Origin: an uncultured Ruminococcus sp.
Lineage (GTDB): Bacteria > Bacillota > Clostridia > Oscillospirales > Ruminococcaceae
Assembly (NCBI RefSeq): GCF_947301925.1
Contig: NZ_CAMYUE010000003.1
Location: 124,001 to 188,000, forward strand
Length of the DNA: 64,000 bases
Reading direction: 5' to 3'
Positions 1 through 11,400 of this stretch are shown piece by piece. Each line of letters starts with the position of its first letter. Within the stretch, counting starts at the first letter, position 1. The position numbers and the translations under genes were made by a program. The notes beneath the pieces were generated by a model. That model made no database searches, was not told the DNA's origin, and saw nothing but the letters and a program-made list of their open reading frames with translations.

Positions 1-3000
1 GGTTACAAGATGAGCGATCTTTCAGGTGAAAAGGTCGGCGTATATGCAGGTGTCGGTACTCATGATTTTACCGAAATACTGCTTGAGAGCGGGAATATTG
101 AAAAACCGTACAGTGCAACTGGAATAGCTCATTCAGTGCTGGCAAACAGAATATCGTATCTCTTTGATTTCAAAGGCCCCAGTGAACCTATTGATACAGC
201 TTGCTCAAGTTCTCTTGTGGCAGTCCATAATGCTGTAGAATCTCTCAGGGCGAATGAGTGCAGGATAGCCATTGCAGGTGGCGTTAATGTTATGATCTCC
301 CCCTCTTTGTTCCGTGCATTCCAGAACAGTGGTATGCTTAGTCCTGAAGGGAAGTGTAAGACCTTTGATGCAAAGGCTGACGGATATGTCAGAGGTGAGG
401 GGGCAGGAGCATTCGTGCTCAAAAAGCTCTCGGAAGCTAAAAAGGACAGGGATCATATTTACGCAGTTATAAAGGGCAGTGCAGTAGCTCATGGCGGAAA
501 GGTATCGTCCCTGACCGTGCCTAACCCCGTTGCACAGGCAGAGATGATATGCGATGTATGGGAACGATCTGACCTGGATATAAACAATCTTTCATATATC
601 GAGGCACACGGAACAGGTACTGCACTGGGCGATCCTGTAGAGGTGAACGGCTTAAAGAAGGCGTTCAGAGCGTACTGTGATAAAAAGCATATTTCCTTTT
701 CGGATATTTCCGGGAAATGCTATCTTGGTTCGGTAAAACCCAATGTTGGACATCTTGAGACAGCAGCAGGCGTGGCAGGTATGGCAAAGATAATAATGTC
801 AATAAAAAATAAATTCCTGCCCGGAAACGTTAATTTTGAAAAGCTCAACCCATATATTACATTTGAAGATGTGCCGTTACAGGTACTTGAAAACGGCGTG
901 AAGTGGAACAACAGGCAGAATGCTGACGGCGTTGAGCCTCTTACGGCAGCTATCAGCAGTTTTGGCTTCGGGGGCGTTATCTCTCATGTTGTTTTTGAGG
1001 AGTATATAGATAGCCGAAAAGTGGACGATATGGATTCCGAAGAGGTATTTATCCTGTCTGCTGCTACTCAGAATCAGCTGAAGGAATATTGCATAAAGAT
1101 CCTGGATTGGCTTAAGGAAGAGAAAAATGATGTCAGATGCAATGACATTTCATTTACCCTTATAAACGGACGAGAGGAATTCAGTTCACGTCTTGCTTTC
1201 ATATTCAGGTCTGTTGACGATCTTGAGAAAAAGCTTTCCGCTTTTATCGATGGTGGTATGAGTACAGAGGTGTTCTGCGGAAAAGCTGACAACAGCTCAG
1301 CAGAAATCATCATATGTGATCGTTCCAATGTATCCGAATGTGCAAGGCTTTGGGCAGAAGGCGGAAGAGTGGACTGGAGCGGTATAATGCCTTCAGACGC
1401 ATTCCGTATTTCTATGCCTACATATCCTTATGCAAAGCATCTCTGCTGGCCGGAGCAAAACAGGATCAGCCTTTCAGAAAAACTGGATAAATTCATTGAC
1501 AGGAATATATCAACGATAAATGAGCACCGGTTTGTAAAGAGGTTCACTCTCGATGATGACTATGTAAAGGATCATATAGTAGGGGAGAAGTATATGCTTC
1601 CTGCAGCTGTTTCACTTGAAATGGCTCTGGAGGCTTGCAGACTCTCTTCTAAGGATCCGCACATGAACCAGGTATATTCGGTGGAGTGGAAGAGATCAAT
1701 ACTGATAGGACAGCCTTATACTGATGTGGTTATTGATCTTTCTCCAGAGGGCAAGGATATATTCTTTGAGATCAGTTTGTTGAATTCTGACAGTGATACG
1801 GAGGTATGTGTTTCGGGATATGCAGCTTCATCATCTACGGCCGAAAAAAGTGTAGATGTGAATGACCTTATAGACACATTCGATGAAGAGTATTCCAAAA
1901 AGGAAATATATGATTATTTCGATAACGTTTCCATGCTCTACGGCGGATTGCTGAGATGTGTCGAAAACGTCAAAGTATCCGGCAGAACTGCATTGGCAAG
2001 AATAGATATTGCACATTGTTCTGCTAATGACTTCATACTTTCTCCTGCTGTAACAGACTGCGCCTTCCAGTCCTTCATTACCATAAGCGACCTGAGCTCA
2101 AAAAAGAATGCTTATCATCTGCCGTATTCAGCTGAAAGGATTACTGTTTTCGGGAAGGCTTCAGATATATGCTATGCGTATATCGTAAAAACAGATGAGA
2201 CAGCAAGTGTCAGAAAATATGATATCAGCCTGATAAATGACAAAGGAATGGTTTTTGCGGAATTCAGCGGTATGTGCACACATTCCTTTGCACATGACAA
2301 TATCGGCGTTATAAATTATTCATGTAATTATATAAGACAGGATATTGAAGCTTCAGCATCGGCTGATGATATATCATATATCGTGATAGACACCGATACG
2401 GGTTTCTGTGATGAGCTGAGAAGGCACTGCTGTGATGTGAATTATCTGGAATATGTTTCTGCTTCGGATATGGCTGCCAGCTCTGATAGAATCTCAGACA
2501 GATTTGAAAGTCTGTACAGTGGCCTTAAAGATCATATTGCGGTGATCAATCTTACAGATAGAAACAGCTCCGCAGATACAGATGAAAGCATACTGAAAAG
2601 TGTTCTCATACCCATGGGCATAGCCAAAAAGCTTATTGATGGCAGAACTGGCAGAAAGCTTTCTTTCGTAAATGTATATAACCGTGATAATAAGGATATC
2701 AGTTATTACGCTGCGGCTGCAGCATTTGGCAGATCATTGAATAAGGAATGGGATAATTTTGAACTGAAGAGCATAAGGACTGATGGAGTTTTCTATAATA
2801 ACAGGAAGCTTGTTGATATTGTGCAGAACGAAGTGAATAATTCATCATGCTATGATGAGATATGCTACGACGGCGGCACAAGAATGGTGAAAAAGTATTC
2901 CAGAATCGAAGAAGCGGTAGCATCATCCGATAGTATAAACAGGAATGGAGTATATCTCATTGCAGGCGGCGGTAAGATCGGGTGTGATCTCGCAGCATAC

Positions 3001-6000
3001 CTAGCACATAATTACTGTGCAAGGTCTGTAATATTCAGCAGAAATGCGGATGCTTCAAAGTACAGTGATAACGCAGATATTTCATGCTTTAGAGGAGATA
3101 TCACCGTAAGCAGTGATATAGCCGCGCTCAGCAGATTTATCAGCGAGAGATATGGCAGGCTTGACGGTATCTTCCAGTGCGCAGGCCGTATCAGTGATTC
3201 TACAGTTGCAAACAAGAGCGCTGATGAGTTTCTTGCAAATATCAAGCCAAAGGTACAAGGTACAAACAATATACTTGCGCTTGCAGAGCAGTTCGGCGTC
3301 GGATTTGTGGTAATGTTCTCTTCAATTAGTGCGATGTTCGGAAATGAAGGCCAGAGCGATTATGCTTATGCCAATGCATATATGGATTCACTTGCCTCCG
3401 AAAATACTTCTGACTGTCATATGCTCTCTGTTCAGTGGCCTTTGTGGAAAGACGGAGGAATGAATGTTGACAGAAGCAGGCAGGATTATCTTAAAGAAAA
3501 ATACGGATTGCATCTGATGGGGACAGATACGGCTTTTGAGCAGCTAAGGAAACTAATATCCTCAGACCGTTCGTTTGAAGCTGTAATGTACGGAAATACC
3601 GGCCGGATAGCTGCATCTGTAGGAGCTATGTATAATACAGACAGAGTGTCACAGGCTGATGCATCAGTTTTAGCATCTGATGTCGGAGGACTTGTGGCGT
3701 GGCTCAAGGAGCTTTTTGCAAAGAGCTTCAAAATCAGTCCTGATTCTATAAATGAGAAGCTTCCTCTCGAGAAGTACGGTCTCGATTCCATAATGATAAT
3801 GGATCTTAGCAGAGGACTTGAAAAATATTTTGACAAGATAAGCAAGACCATGTTCTATGAGTGTCTCACCCTGAAAGATATAGCAGCTTATCTTATTGAG
3901 CATTATCCTGCGGCAGTAAACAATATTCTGCCTGAAAGCGGAAACAGCAGCGTTGGTGAGCAGGTATCCGATATTAAGCTCCCAAAGGCAAAAAAAGCGT
4001 ATGCACGCAGTAAAAGCTTCGTTAATGAGAATGAAGATATTGCTATTATCGGTATAAGCGGCCGGTATCCACTTGCAGATGATCTTGCGGAATTCTGGAC
4101 AAATCTTTCCGAGGGAAGGGATTGTATTACCGAAGGGGGCAGAGAGCGCTGGGATTCCTATGGCTATAACAATATAACAAGCTATATGGGCGGTTTTATA
4201 AACGACTATGATATGTTTGACCCGCTTTTCTTTAATATTTCTCCGAATGAAGCTGCAACTATTGATCCTCAGGAAAGACTTTTCCTTGAAACGGTATGGC
4301 ATACGATAGAGAGCTCAGGCTACAGGAAAAGCGACCTTGAAGGTTCCAATACAGGCGTATTTGTAGGAGTTATGTACGGCCAGTATCAGCTGCTCGGCGT
4401 TGAGGAGACGGCAAAGGGGAATATAGTTTCTGTTCCGTCATACTATGCTTCTGTTGCGAACAGGATATCCTATTTCTATAATTTCACCGGACCGAGTCTT
4501 GCATTGGATACTATGTGTTCATCTTCTCTTACGTCTGTATATCTTGCTTGTGAGAGTCTGATAAGGAACGACTGTGAAACTGCTATAGCAGGCGGTGTGA
4601 ACCTTTCGATCCACCCACATAAGTACTCTATTCTCAGTCAGACAGGCTTCATTGCACCTAAGGGGAAATGTCGTAGCTTCAGTGCCGACGGTGATGGCTA
4701 TATTCCGGGTGAAGGCGTAGGAGCTGTCCTGCTTAAAAGATATGATAAGGCGGTTCGTGACGGAGATAGGATATACGCAGTAATAAAGGGAGGTGCACTG
4801 AATCACGGCGGAAAGACAAATGGTTATACTGTTCCGAATCCGAATGCACAGATGTTGCTGATATGTTCTGCATTAGACAAGACAGGAATATCACCTGATT
4901 CCATACAGTATGTCGAAGCCCACGGCACAGGAACTCCATTGGGCGATCCTATCGAGATAAACGGCATAACAAGAGCTTTCCGCAAATATACCGATAAAAA
5001 AGGCTTCTGCTCCATTGGTTCGGTCAAGTCCAATATAGGTCATCTTGAATCTGCGGCCGGTATCGCGGCGATCACAAAGATAGTATTGCAAATGATGAAT
5101 AAAAAGCTGGTTCCGTCGATACATTCGGAGAGTATAAATCATGATATAGATTTTGAAGCAACTCCTTTCTATCTTCAGAAGGAACTGTCTGACTGGAAGG
5201 TCAGCGGTGGTGCGAAGCGAAGAGCTGCAGTAAGCTCATTCGGAGCAGGCGGCTCTAATGCGCACCTTATCCTTGAAGAATACGTTGAAGGTAATACAGC
5301 TGAAAGCTACACTACGGATGATGTATATGTTATACCGGTATCTGCTGCTTCAAAGGCAAGTCTGAAGTCTTACTGCGTGCTCCTGACAAATCTGATAAGA
5401 GAGAACGCTGACGTGACTATCGGAGATATAGCTTATTCTATGGCTGTATCAAAGGAGGCACTGAATTACCGAGCAGCATTTATCGCTAAGGATAAGGAAG
5501 AATTGTTGGATCTTCTCAGAAGATTTAACGAGGATATACCTGATGAAAAGGTACTTGTTTCTTCATTCTATGACTTTGATGAAGTCAAGAACAAGTATTT
5601 GGGCAAAATTGATGAGATCAGCAGCAGAGGCTTCAAAAACGCAGTCAGATGGTGTTGCTTCGATGATCTTGACTGGAGAGATTACTATGGAACTGGCTTC
5701 AGAAAGACGGATCTCCCATTATATCCGTTTGAAAAGCACAGATGCTGGATAAAAACGACAAGCAGTTCTGTGACAGCTGAAAGCAAAGGCATAGACTGGA
5801 TCGATGGGTTCAATATCTCTGATAATATGAATTCGGGAATAGAGATGAAGAAGACTGTAAGTTCGGACGATGCATATATAAAGCATCATATTGTGCTTGG
5901 TCAGCGGATCCTTCCGGGAGCATTTTCAGTTCATATCATATGGTCTGCATTGCATAAGCTTTTCGGCGATGAGAAATTCCGTATCGAATCCCTGACATGG

Positions 6001-8451
6001 AGAGAAAAGGTTATAGTAGACCATACCAAGGAGCTTATAGTCAGGATAAGAAATGACGGAGATTATGTTATAGCAGAGTGCTTTGACAAGAATGACCGCA
6101 GCATTATATATGTTGACTGTAAGGCAAAGAGAATAAGCGAAAGCCTTGGTTATGCAATAAATGATATAAACGAACTCAAAGACGGATGCTGTATAAGTGT
6201 TGACGTTGAGCAGCTGTATGACTATTTCTCGGAGGGCGGTATCGTTTACGGAGAAAACTTCAGACTGATCAGGGAATTGTCCGTTGGCAACGGAGAAGCA
6301 GCCGGCGTGATAGAATCAATGGATACCGTACATGGTTTCGATCCGATTATCATTGATGCTGCATTCCAGACTATATCAGCAATATATCTTAACAGCGATA
6401 AAAGGAGCAGTCTTACCGCTGTGCCTTACAGTATCCAGGAGTATATTCTTTGTAATAAGGTCAGCAGAAGATCCTATGTATATACAGTCCAGAAAGACGA
6501 AACACATTTTGATATCGCAGTGATAAACAGCGATAATGAGGTATCTGTACTTATCAGGGATCTTGAGATAGCAGTAGTGCCGTCAGCAGGGAAGCACATT
6601 TCTTTGTCTGACAGCTTCGCTGAAGATGTATCTGATAGTGATATACTGGATATCTGTTATGTTAATGAATGGAAGAAAGCGGATATATCCGATATCACTT
6701 CTGTTTCTGAAAACAGTTATTCCGGCAGTGTGATATTCTATACAGAATATACCGAGAGACTGAAGGATGCGATAATTGAGCACAGTGGTGAATCTTGGAC
6801 TGCCATAAAGCTTAGCAATGAATACTTTGCTGAATTTGACAGCTATGGTATAGATGTAAATGATCCCGATGCAATATCTGACTTGAGCAGCAGACTGAGA
6901 GACTATGATAGGATAGTGTTCCTTGGAAGCAGCGGCAATAATAATGATATCGGTACAGCTGAGCTTGAAAGTATACAGCAGACAGGTCTTATGTCCCTGT
7001 TCCGTCTGTTCAGAACATTTGATGCTTCATCAGCCGTGGATATAAAGCTCGTAACTGACCGGGTATACCATTTCGAAAATGATGACAGGAGCACATTCCC
7101 GTCAGATGCCTCGATGATAGGCTTTTTCAGAGCGGCTGTTTCGGAGTATCCCGAGGTATTCGGAGCGGTTATAGATGTTGATGCTGAGCAGGCGGCTGAA
7201 AACAAAAACGGAGAGATAGATCTGATCCTGTCAGCAGAGGTAAAAAGCGCTCCGGAAGTTACTCTTGTCAGGGAAGGCAGAGTTTTCAGAAGCGGAATCA
7301 GAAATTGCAGGAATAACGAACTCAGCAGCAGACCGGTGTTCAAAAAGGGCACATATCTTATAATCGGCGGAACAGGCGGTATTGGCTTTGAGCTTTCAAA
7401 GACCCTGTCCGAAAAATATAATGCTGATATCATAGTTACAGGCAGAAGAGAACAGGATGATACTGTAACAGAAAAGATTAACAAGGTCAATTCATTGGGT
7501 GGACGCTGTGAGTATATCAGGGCCGACGTTGCAGATATACAGGATATGCAGGCTGTGCGCGAACACATTATCGGAAGATATGGTAAGATAGACGGCGTGA
7601 TCCATTCTGCGCTGTATCTGAACGATGTATCTGTTGCGAATATGAGCGAGGATACGCTCAAGAACGTATTAAGACCCAAAACATATGGCCCTGTGGTCCT
7701 GCATGAGGTGTTCAAGGATGACAGACTTGATTTTGTTCTGTATTTCTCATCAGCACAGTCGCTTGCTCCTTCACCCGGGCAGTCCAATTATGCAGCAGCA
7801 AGCGTTTTTGAGGATCAGATAGCAAGGTATTACTCATCGCCTGAATACCCGTCATGGGTAATAAACTGGGGCTATTGGGGTACAGTAGGCAGAGTTGCCA
7901 ATGACAGATACAGAAAGAGTCTTGAAAGAAAGGGATTCTATTCAATAAATATCCCCGAGGGAATGAAGGCTATATCTATGGTCATAGGTTCTGATGCGGA
8001 GCAGGTCGCTGTGATGAAGTGTTCGGACAGTATACTTAGCTATTTCGGCTATCATGCTGACGCCGAAGAGGAGATATCCGAGTCTGTGTATGAGGAAACG
8101 GAAGAAGCTCAGGAAGCTTTATCCGGTGACGATAGCCGGAATGAGGATATAAAAACAGCGGCAGCGACTGCTGTAAAGACAGATGAAAAGGCTTTATACG
8201 ATAGAGTATACAGTATTATAATAGATTCGATCGTCGATATACTCGGCGTTGACGCAAACAGTATCGAAAAGAACAAGCAGTTTTCGGAATATGGCATAGA
8301 TTCGATAACAGGACTTGAATTTGTAAAGAGCATCAACGAACAGCTCGGACTTGCAATGCGTACAACTATTGTATTTGATTATGGAAATGTGGAAGCCTTG
8401 ACTAAATATATTATTGCCGAATACAGTGATAAACTCGGAAATAATTTATGA
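1..8451 (+). CDS. trans-AT type I polyketide synthase, 5'-partial: KS1-DH-KR-ACP-KS2-DH-KR-ACP
   Basis: Frame is open to base 1 (GYKMSDLSGEKVGVYAG continues a KS). KS1: DTACSSS, EAHGTGTALGDP, KPNVGHLE. DH: DHIVGEKYMLP and TDCAFQ. KR: LIAGGGKIG, SDYAYANAY. ACP: YGLDSIM. KS2: DTMCSSS, HGTGTPLGDP, KSNIGHLE. DH: HHIVLGQRILP and IDAAFQ. KR: LIIGGTGGIG. ACP: YGIDSIT. No AT (GHSxGE). Confidence 0.95.
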   Translation, partial: GYKMSDLSGEKVGVYAGVGTHDFTEILLESGNIEKPYSATGIAHSVLANRISYLFDFKGPSEPIDTACSSSLVAVHNAVESLRANECRIAIAGGVNVMISPSLFRAFQNSGMLSPEGKCKTFDAKADGYVRGEGAGAFVLKKLSEAKKDRDHIYAVIKGSAVAHGGKVSSLTVPNPVAQAEMICDVWERSDLDINNLSYIEAHGTGTALGDPVEVNGLKKAFRAYCDKKHISFSDISGKCYLGSVKPNVGHLETAAGVAGMAKIIMSIKNKFLPGNVNFEKLNPYITFEDVPLQVLENGVKWNNRQNADGVEPLTAAISSFGFGGVISHVVFEEYIDSRKVDDMDSEEVFILSAATQNQLKEYCIKILDWLKEEKNDVRCNDISFTLINGREEFSSRLAFIFRSVDDLEKKLSAFIDGGMSTEVFCGKADNSSAEIIICDRSNVSECARLWAEGGRVDWSGIMPSDAFRISMPTYPYAKHLCWPEQNRISLSEKLDKFIDRNISTINEHRFVKRFTLDDDYVKDHIVGEKYMLPAAVSLEMALEACRLSSKDPHMNQVYSVEWKRSILIGQPYTDVVIDLSPEGKDIFFEISLLNSDSDTEVCVSGYAASSSTAEKSVDVNDLIDTFDEEYSKKEIYDYFDNVSMLYGGLLRCVENVKVSGRTALARIDIAHCSANDFILSPAVTDCAFQSFITISDLSSKKNAYHLPYSAERITVFGKASDICYAYIVKTDETASVRKYDISLINDKGMVFAEFSGMCTHSFAHDNIGVINYSCNYIRQDIEASASADDISYIVIDTDTGFCDELRRHCCDVNYLEYVSASDMAASSDRISDRFESLYSGLKDHIAVINLTDRNSSADTDESILKSVLIPMGIAKKLIDGRTGRKLSFVNVYNRDNKDISYYAAAAAFGRSLNKEWDNFELKSIRTDGVFYNNRKLVDIVQNEVNNSSCYDEICYDGGTRMVKKYSRIEEAVASSDSINRNGVYLIAGGGKIGCDLAAYLAHNYCARSVIFSRNADASKYSDNADISCFRGDITVSSDIAALSRFISERYGRLDGIFQCAGRISDSTVANKSADEFLANIKPKVQGTNNILALAEQFGVGFVVMFSSISAMFGNEGQSDYAYANAYMDSLASENTSDCHMLSVQWPLWKDGGMNVDRSRQDYLKEKYGLHLMGTDTAFEQLRKLISSDRSFEAVMYGNTGRIAASVGAMYNTDRVSQADASVLASDVGGLVAWLKELFAKSFKISPDSINEKLPLEKYGLDSIMIMDLSRGLEKYFDKISKTMFYECLTLKDIAAYLIEHYPAAVNNILPESGNSSVGEQVSDIKLPKAKKAYARSKSFVNENEDIAIIGISGRYPLADDLAEFWTNLSEGRDCITEGGRERWDSYGYNNITSYMGGFINDYDMFDPLFFNISPNEAATIDPQERLFLETVWHTIESSGYRKSDLEGSNTGVFVGVMYGQYQLLGVEETAKGNIVSVPSYYASVANRISYFYNFTGPSLALDTMCSSSLTSVYLACESLIRNDCETAIAGGVNLSIHPHKYSILSQTGFIAPKGKCRSFSADGDGYIPGEGVGAVLLKRYDKAVRDGDRIYAVIKGGALNHGGKTNGYTVPNPNAQMLLICSALDKTGISPDSIQYVEAHGTGTPLGDPIEINGITRAFRKYTDKKGFCSIGSVKSNIGHLESAAGIAAITKIVLQMMNKKLVPSIHSESINHDIDFEATPFYLQKELSDWKVSGGAKRRAAVSSFGAGGSNAHLILEEYVEGNTAESYTTDDVYVIPVSAASKASLKSYCVLLTNLIRENADVTIGDIAYSMAVSKEALNYRAAFIAKDKEELLDLLRRFNEDIPDEKVLVSSFYDFDEVKNKYLGKIDEISSRGFKNAVRWCCFDDLDWRDYYGTGFRKTDLPLYPFEKHRCWIKTTSSSVTAESKGIDWIDGFNISDNMNSGIEMKKTVSSDDAYIKHHIVLGQRILPGAFSVHIIWSALHKLFGDEKFRIESLTWREKVIVDHTKELIVRIRNDGDYVIAECFDKNDRSIIYVDCKAKRISESLGYAINDINELKDGCCISVDVEQLYDYFSEGGIVYGENFRLIRELSVGNGEAAGVIESMDTVHGFDPIIIDAAFQTISAIYLNSDKRSSLTAVPYSIQEYILCNKVSRRSYVYTVQKDETHFDIAVINSDNEVSVLIRDLEIAVVPSAGKHISLSDSFAEDVSDSDILDICYVNEWKKADISDITSVSENSYSGSVIFYTEYTERLKDAIIEHSGESWTAIKLSNEYFAEFDSYGIDVNDPDAISDLSSRLRDYDRIVFLGSSGNNNDIGTAELESIQQTGLMSLFRLFRTFDASSAVDIKLVTDRVYHFENDDRSTFPSDASMIGFFRAAVSEYPEVFGAVIDVDAEQAAENKNGEIDLILSAEVKSAPEVTLVREGRVFRSGIRNCRNNELSSRPVFKKGTYLIIGGTGGIGFELSKTLSEKYNADIIVTGRREQDDTVTEKINKVNSLGGRCEYIRADVADIQDMQAVREHIIGRYGKIDGVIHSALYLNDVSVANMSEDTLKNVLRPKTYGPVVLHEVFKDDRLDFVLYFSSAQSLAPSPGQSNYAAASVFEDQIARYYSSPEYPSWVINWGYWGTVGRVANDRYRKSLERKGFYSINIPEGMKAISMVIGSDAEQVAVMKCSDSILSYFGYHADAEEEISESVYEETEEAQEALSGDDSRNEDIKTAAATAVKTDEKALYDRVYSIIIDSIVDILGVDANSIEKNKQFSEYGIDSITGLEFVKSINEQLGLAMRTTIVFDYGNVEALTKYIIAEYSDKLGNNL

Positions 8452-8476
8452 AGGCTGTGTCCACGGAGGGTTTAAG

Positions 8477-11400
8477 ATGAATTATGGAAAAATGAATGCT
8501 GATGGTGAGAAAGACCATATGGTAAAGATTGGAAAGCAGCGGCTGAAGACTATACTGCGAAATACTTCGAGGCTGTCTGTTGATCCGGCAAAAAAATACA
8601 AGGTCTTGCTCGATTCACCGGGTGCAGTAAGTGAAGTAAGACTTGCTGTTCTGCCTGACATGAAAACAGGAGATAATGAAGTGAAGATAGAGGTCTATGC
8701 CTTTTCTCTCAATTTCGGAGATCTTCTGTGCGTAAAAGGCTTATATCCAACAATGCCTGATTATCCATTTACTCCGGGATTTGAAGTGTCGGGAAAGATA
8801 ATCGAAACAGGCAGGAACGTCACCCGTTTCAAAAAGGGAGATCCTGTAATAGCGGTAATGTCCCATGATCTTGGCGGTCATAGTCAGATAGTTGTATCAG
8901 ACGAAAGATTTGTAGTTAAAAAGCCTGACAGTGTTACATATGAAGAAGCCTGCTCTTTTCCTGTTGCATTTATCACAGTACATCATGTGTTCAGGAAGGC
9001 ATTGCCGAGAAAAAACGAAACTATTCTGATACACACCGCAACAGGTGGTGTAGGACTGATAGCAGTGCAATATGCAAAGAAGTGTGGACTGAATATAATC
9101 GCAACAGTGGGCTCTGAGGAAAAGATCAGTTATCTGAAGGGGATAGGAGTGGATAATTGTATAAATTATCTTGCATCTGATTTCGGAGAAGAGGTCATGA
9201 AGTTAACAAACGGAAGAGGTGTTGATATCATCATAAACACCCTTTCGGGCGAGGCAATCTCCCGTAATATGGATATTCTCGCTCCCGGTGGAAGATATAT
9301 GGAGATAGCTATGACAGCGCTTAAATCGCTTAAATCATTTGATATCTCAAAGCTGAACGACAATCAGACTTTCTTTAGCATAGACGTAAGAAAGCTCTAT
9401 AAGATAGATCCCGAGCTTATTAACGAATATCTGGAGGATATGTATGATTTTCTTGAAAAGCGCGAGATCCTGCCTACCGTTGGCAGGATATACGATCTGG
9501 CAAATATCAAGGAAGCTTTCTATGCTCTTGAAAATCGTGCAAATATCGGCAAGGTCGTAGTTAATGCAAGGGTTGCGGTTCAGAAAAAAATAAGTGTGCC
9601 TGCACTTAGAATGTCTGCTGCTGATAGTAATAACGGAGCATCGAACGAAGAAATAGCAGTGATCGGAATGAGCTGCAGGCTTCCCGGCGCTGAAAATGCC
9701 AATGAATACTGGGAAAATCTGAAAAGTGGTGTGAACTGCATAGGTGATCTTCCGTATGAACGCTGGGGATTATCTTCCGAGGAATGCAGCGAGCTAAAAT
9801 GTCATTACGGTGGATTTCTTGACAATGTCGGAGATTTTGATCCGTTGTTCTTCAATATGTCAGGCATTGAAGCAGAAATGGCGGATCCTCAGCAGAGGAT
9901 ACTTCTTGAGCAGATGTGGTCGGCTCTTGAGGATGCAGGCTGTTCAGCTGAGTATATGTCAGGAAGAAAATGCGGTGTATTTGTCGGTGTTGGTCAGGGA
10001 GATTATCAGAGTTATATCAAGGATCGCGGAGGCGAGATAAATGCCCAGTCGTTTATTGGCAATTCCAGCTCGGTATCAGCTGCGAGAATATCATATTTCC
10101 TCAATCTGAAAGGCCCGTGCATATCTATAGATACAGCGTGCTCATCATCACTTGTGGCTGTGGATCTTGCGTGCAGGAGCCTCAGAAGCGGCGAGTCCGA
10201 AATAGGCCTTGCAGGCGGCGCGTTTATATCAATGACACCACATTTTTATATGCAGGCCGAGAGATCGGGAATGCTTTCAATTGACGGCAGATGCAAGACA
10301 TTCGACAATTCCGCAAACGGATTTGTACCGGGAGAAGGAGTTTCTGTCCTTGTGTTGAAGAGACTCAGCGACGCTATAAGAGATAATGATCATATTTATG
10401 GCGTTATAGCAGGAAACGGTATCAATCAGGATGGCAAGACCAATGGCATAACAGCTCCGAGCACATTATCACAGACAGAGCTTGAAGTATCCGTATATAA
10501 TAAGTTCGGCATTGATCCTGAGAAAATAAGTTATATCGAAGCTCATGGAACAGGCACCAAGCTGGGCGATCCTATTGAGGTCGAGGCGCTCACCAATAGC
10601 TTTTCAAAATTCACTGATAAAAAGCGTTTCTGTGCAATCGGTTCCTGCAAGACCAATATAGGTCATACGGTAATGTCGGCAGGAATAGCAAGTGTGATAA
10701 AAGTTTTGTTGAGTATGAAGCATAACATGATACCGCCTTCAATAAACTATGTTACTCCAAATGAGCATATCAATTTTAATGACAGTCCGTTCTATGTTGC
10801 TGATAATCTTATTGACTGGCAGGGCGGCGCTGATGCTCCAAGATATGCAGCTGTGAGCTCATTCGGATTCAGCGGTACCAATGCGCATATTGTATTGAAG
10901 GATGCACCTGCTGTATCCGCTGCTGTAGATAAGTTACCTGTATATCTTATTGTATTGTCTGCAAAGAATCAGATTTCGCTTCACAAAAAATATGAGGAGC
11001 TATATTCATGGATATCTGATGAAGGAAATAATCAGACAATACAGGATATAAGCTATACTCTTCTCTGCGGAAGAACACATTTCACGGAACGCTGTGCGTT
11101 TACCGTAAGAAACATGGATGAGTTTAGGGAAAAGCTGAAGGCTCTTGCCATTGACAATAATGCTGTCGGGGTATATCTTTCAGCTGATAATAAAGCCCAC
11201 ACTGCGCCCCTTGACGAGATTACAGAGATGCTTGCTGACCCCGGAGCAGTTCAGACCTACACAGAGGGAGCGGAAAAGCTTGCCGCTGCCTATGCCGATG
11301 GTGAGACCATCGACTTTGCGGGTATATTTGAGGGCATGGGCAGAAAGATATCAATGCCTGCATATCCTTTCAGCAGAAGGACCTATCTTTATGGTTATGA

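Noticed and set aside
3670-4302. 210-aa antisense ORF within PKS
   Set aside because: Complement of ACP-KS coding sequence; no recognisable domain.
6903-7787. 294-aa antisense ORF within the first PKS gene
   Set aside because: Lies opposite conserved KR coding sequence; Ser/Leu-rich composition is typical of reading the complement of the PKS codons; no SD or homology pattern.
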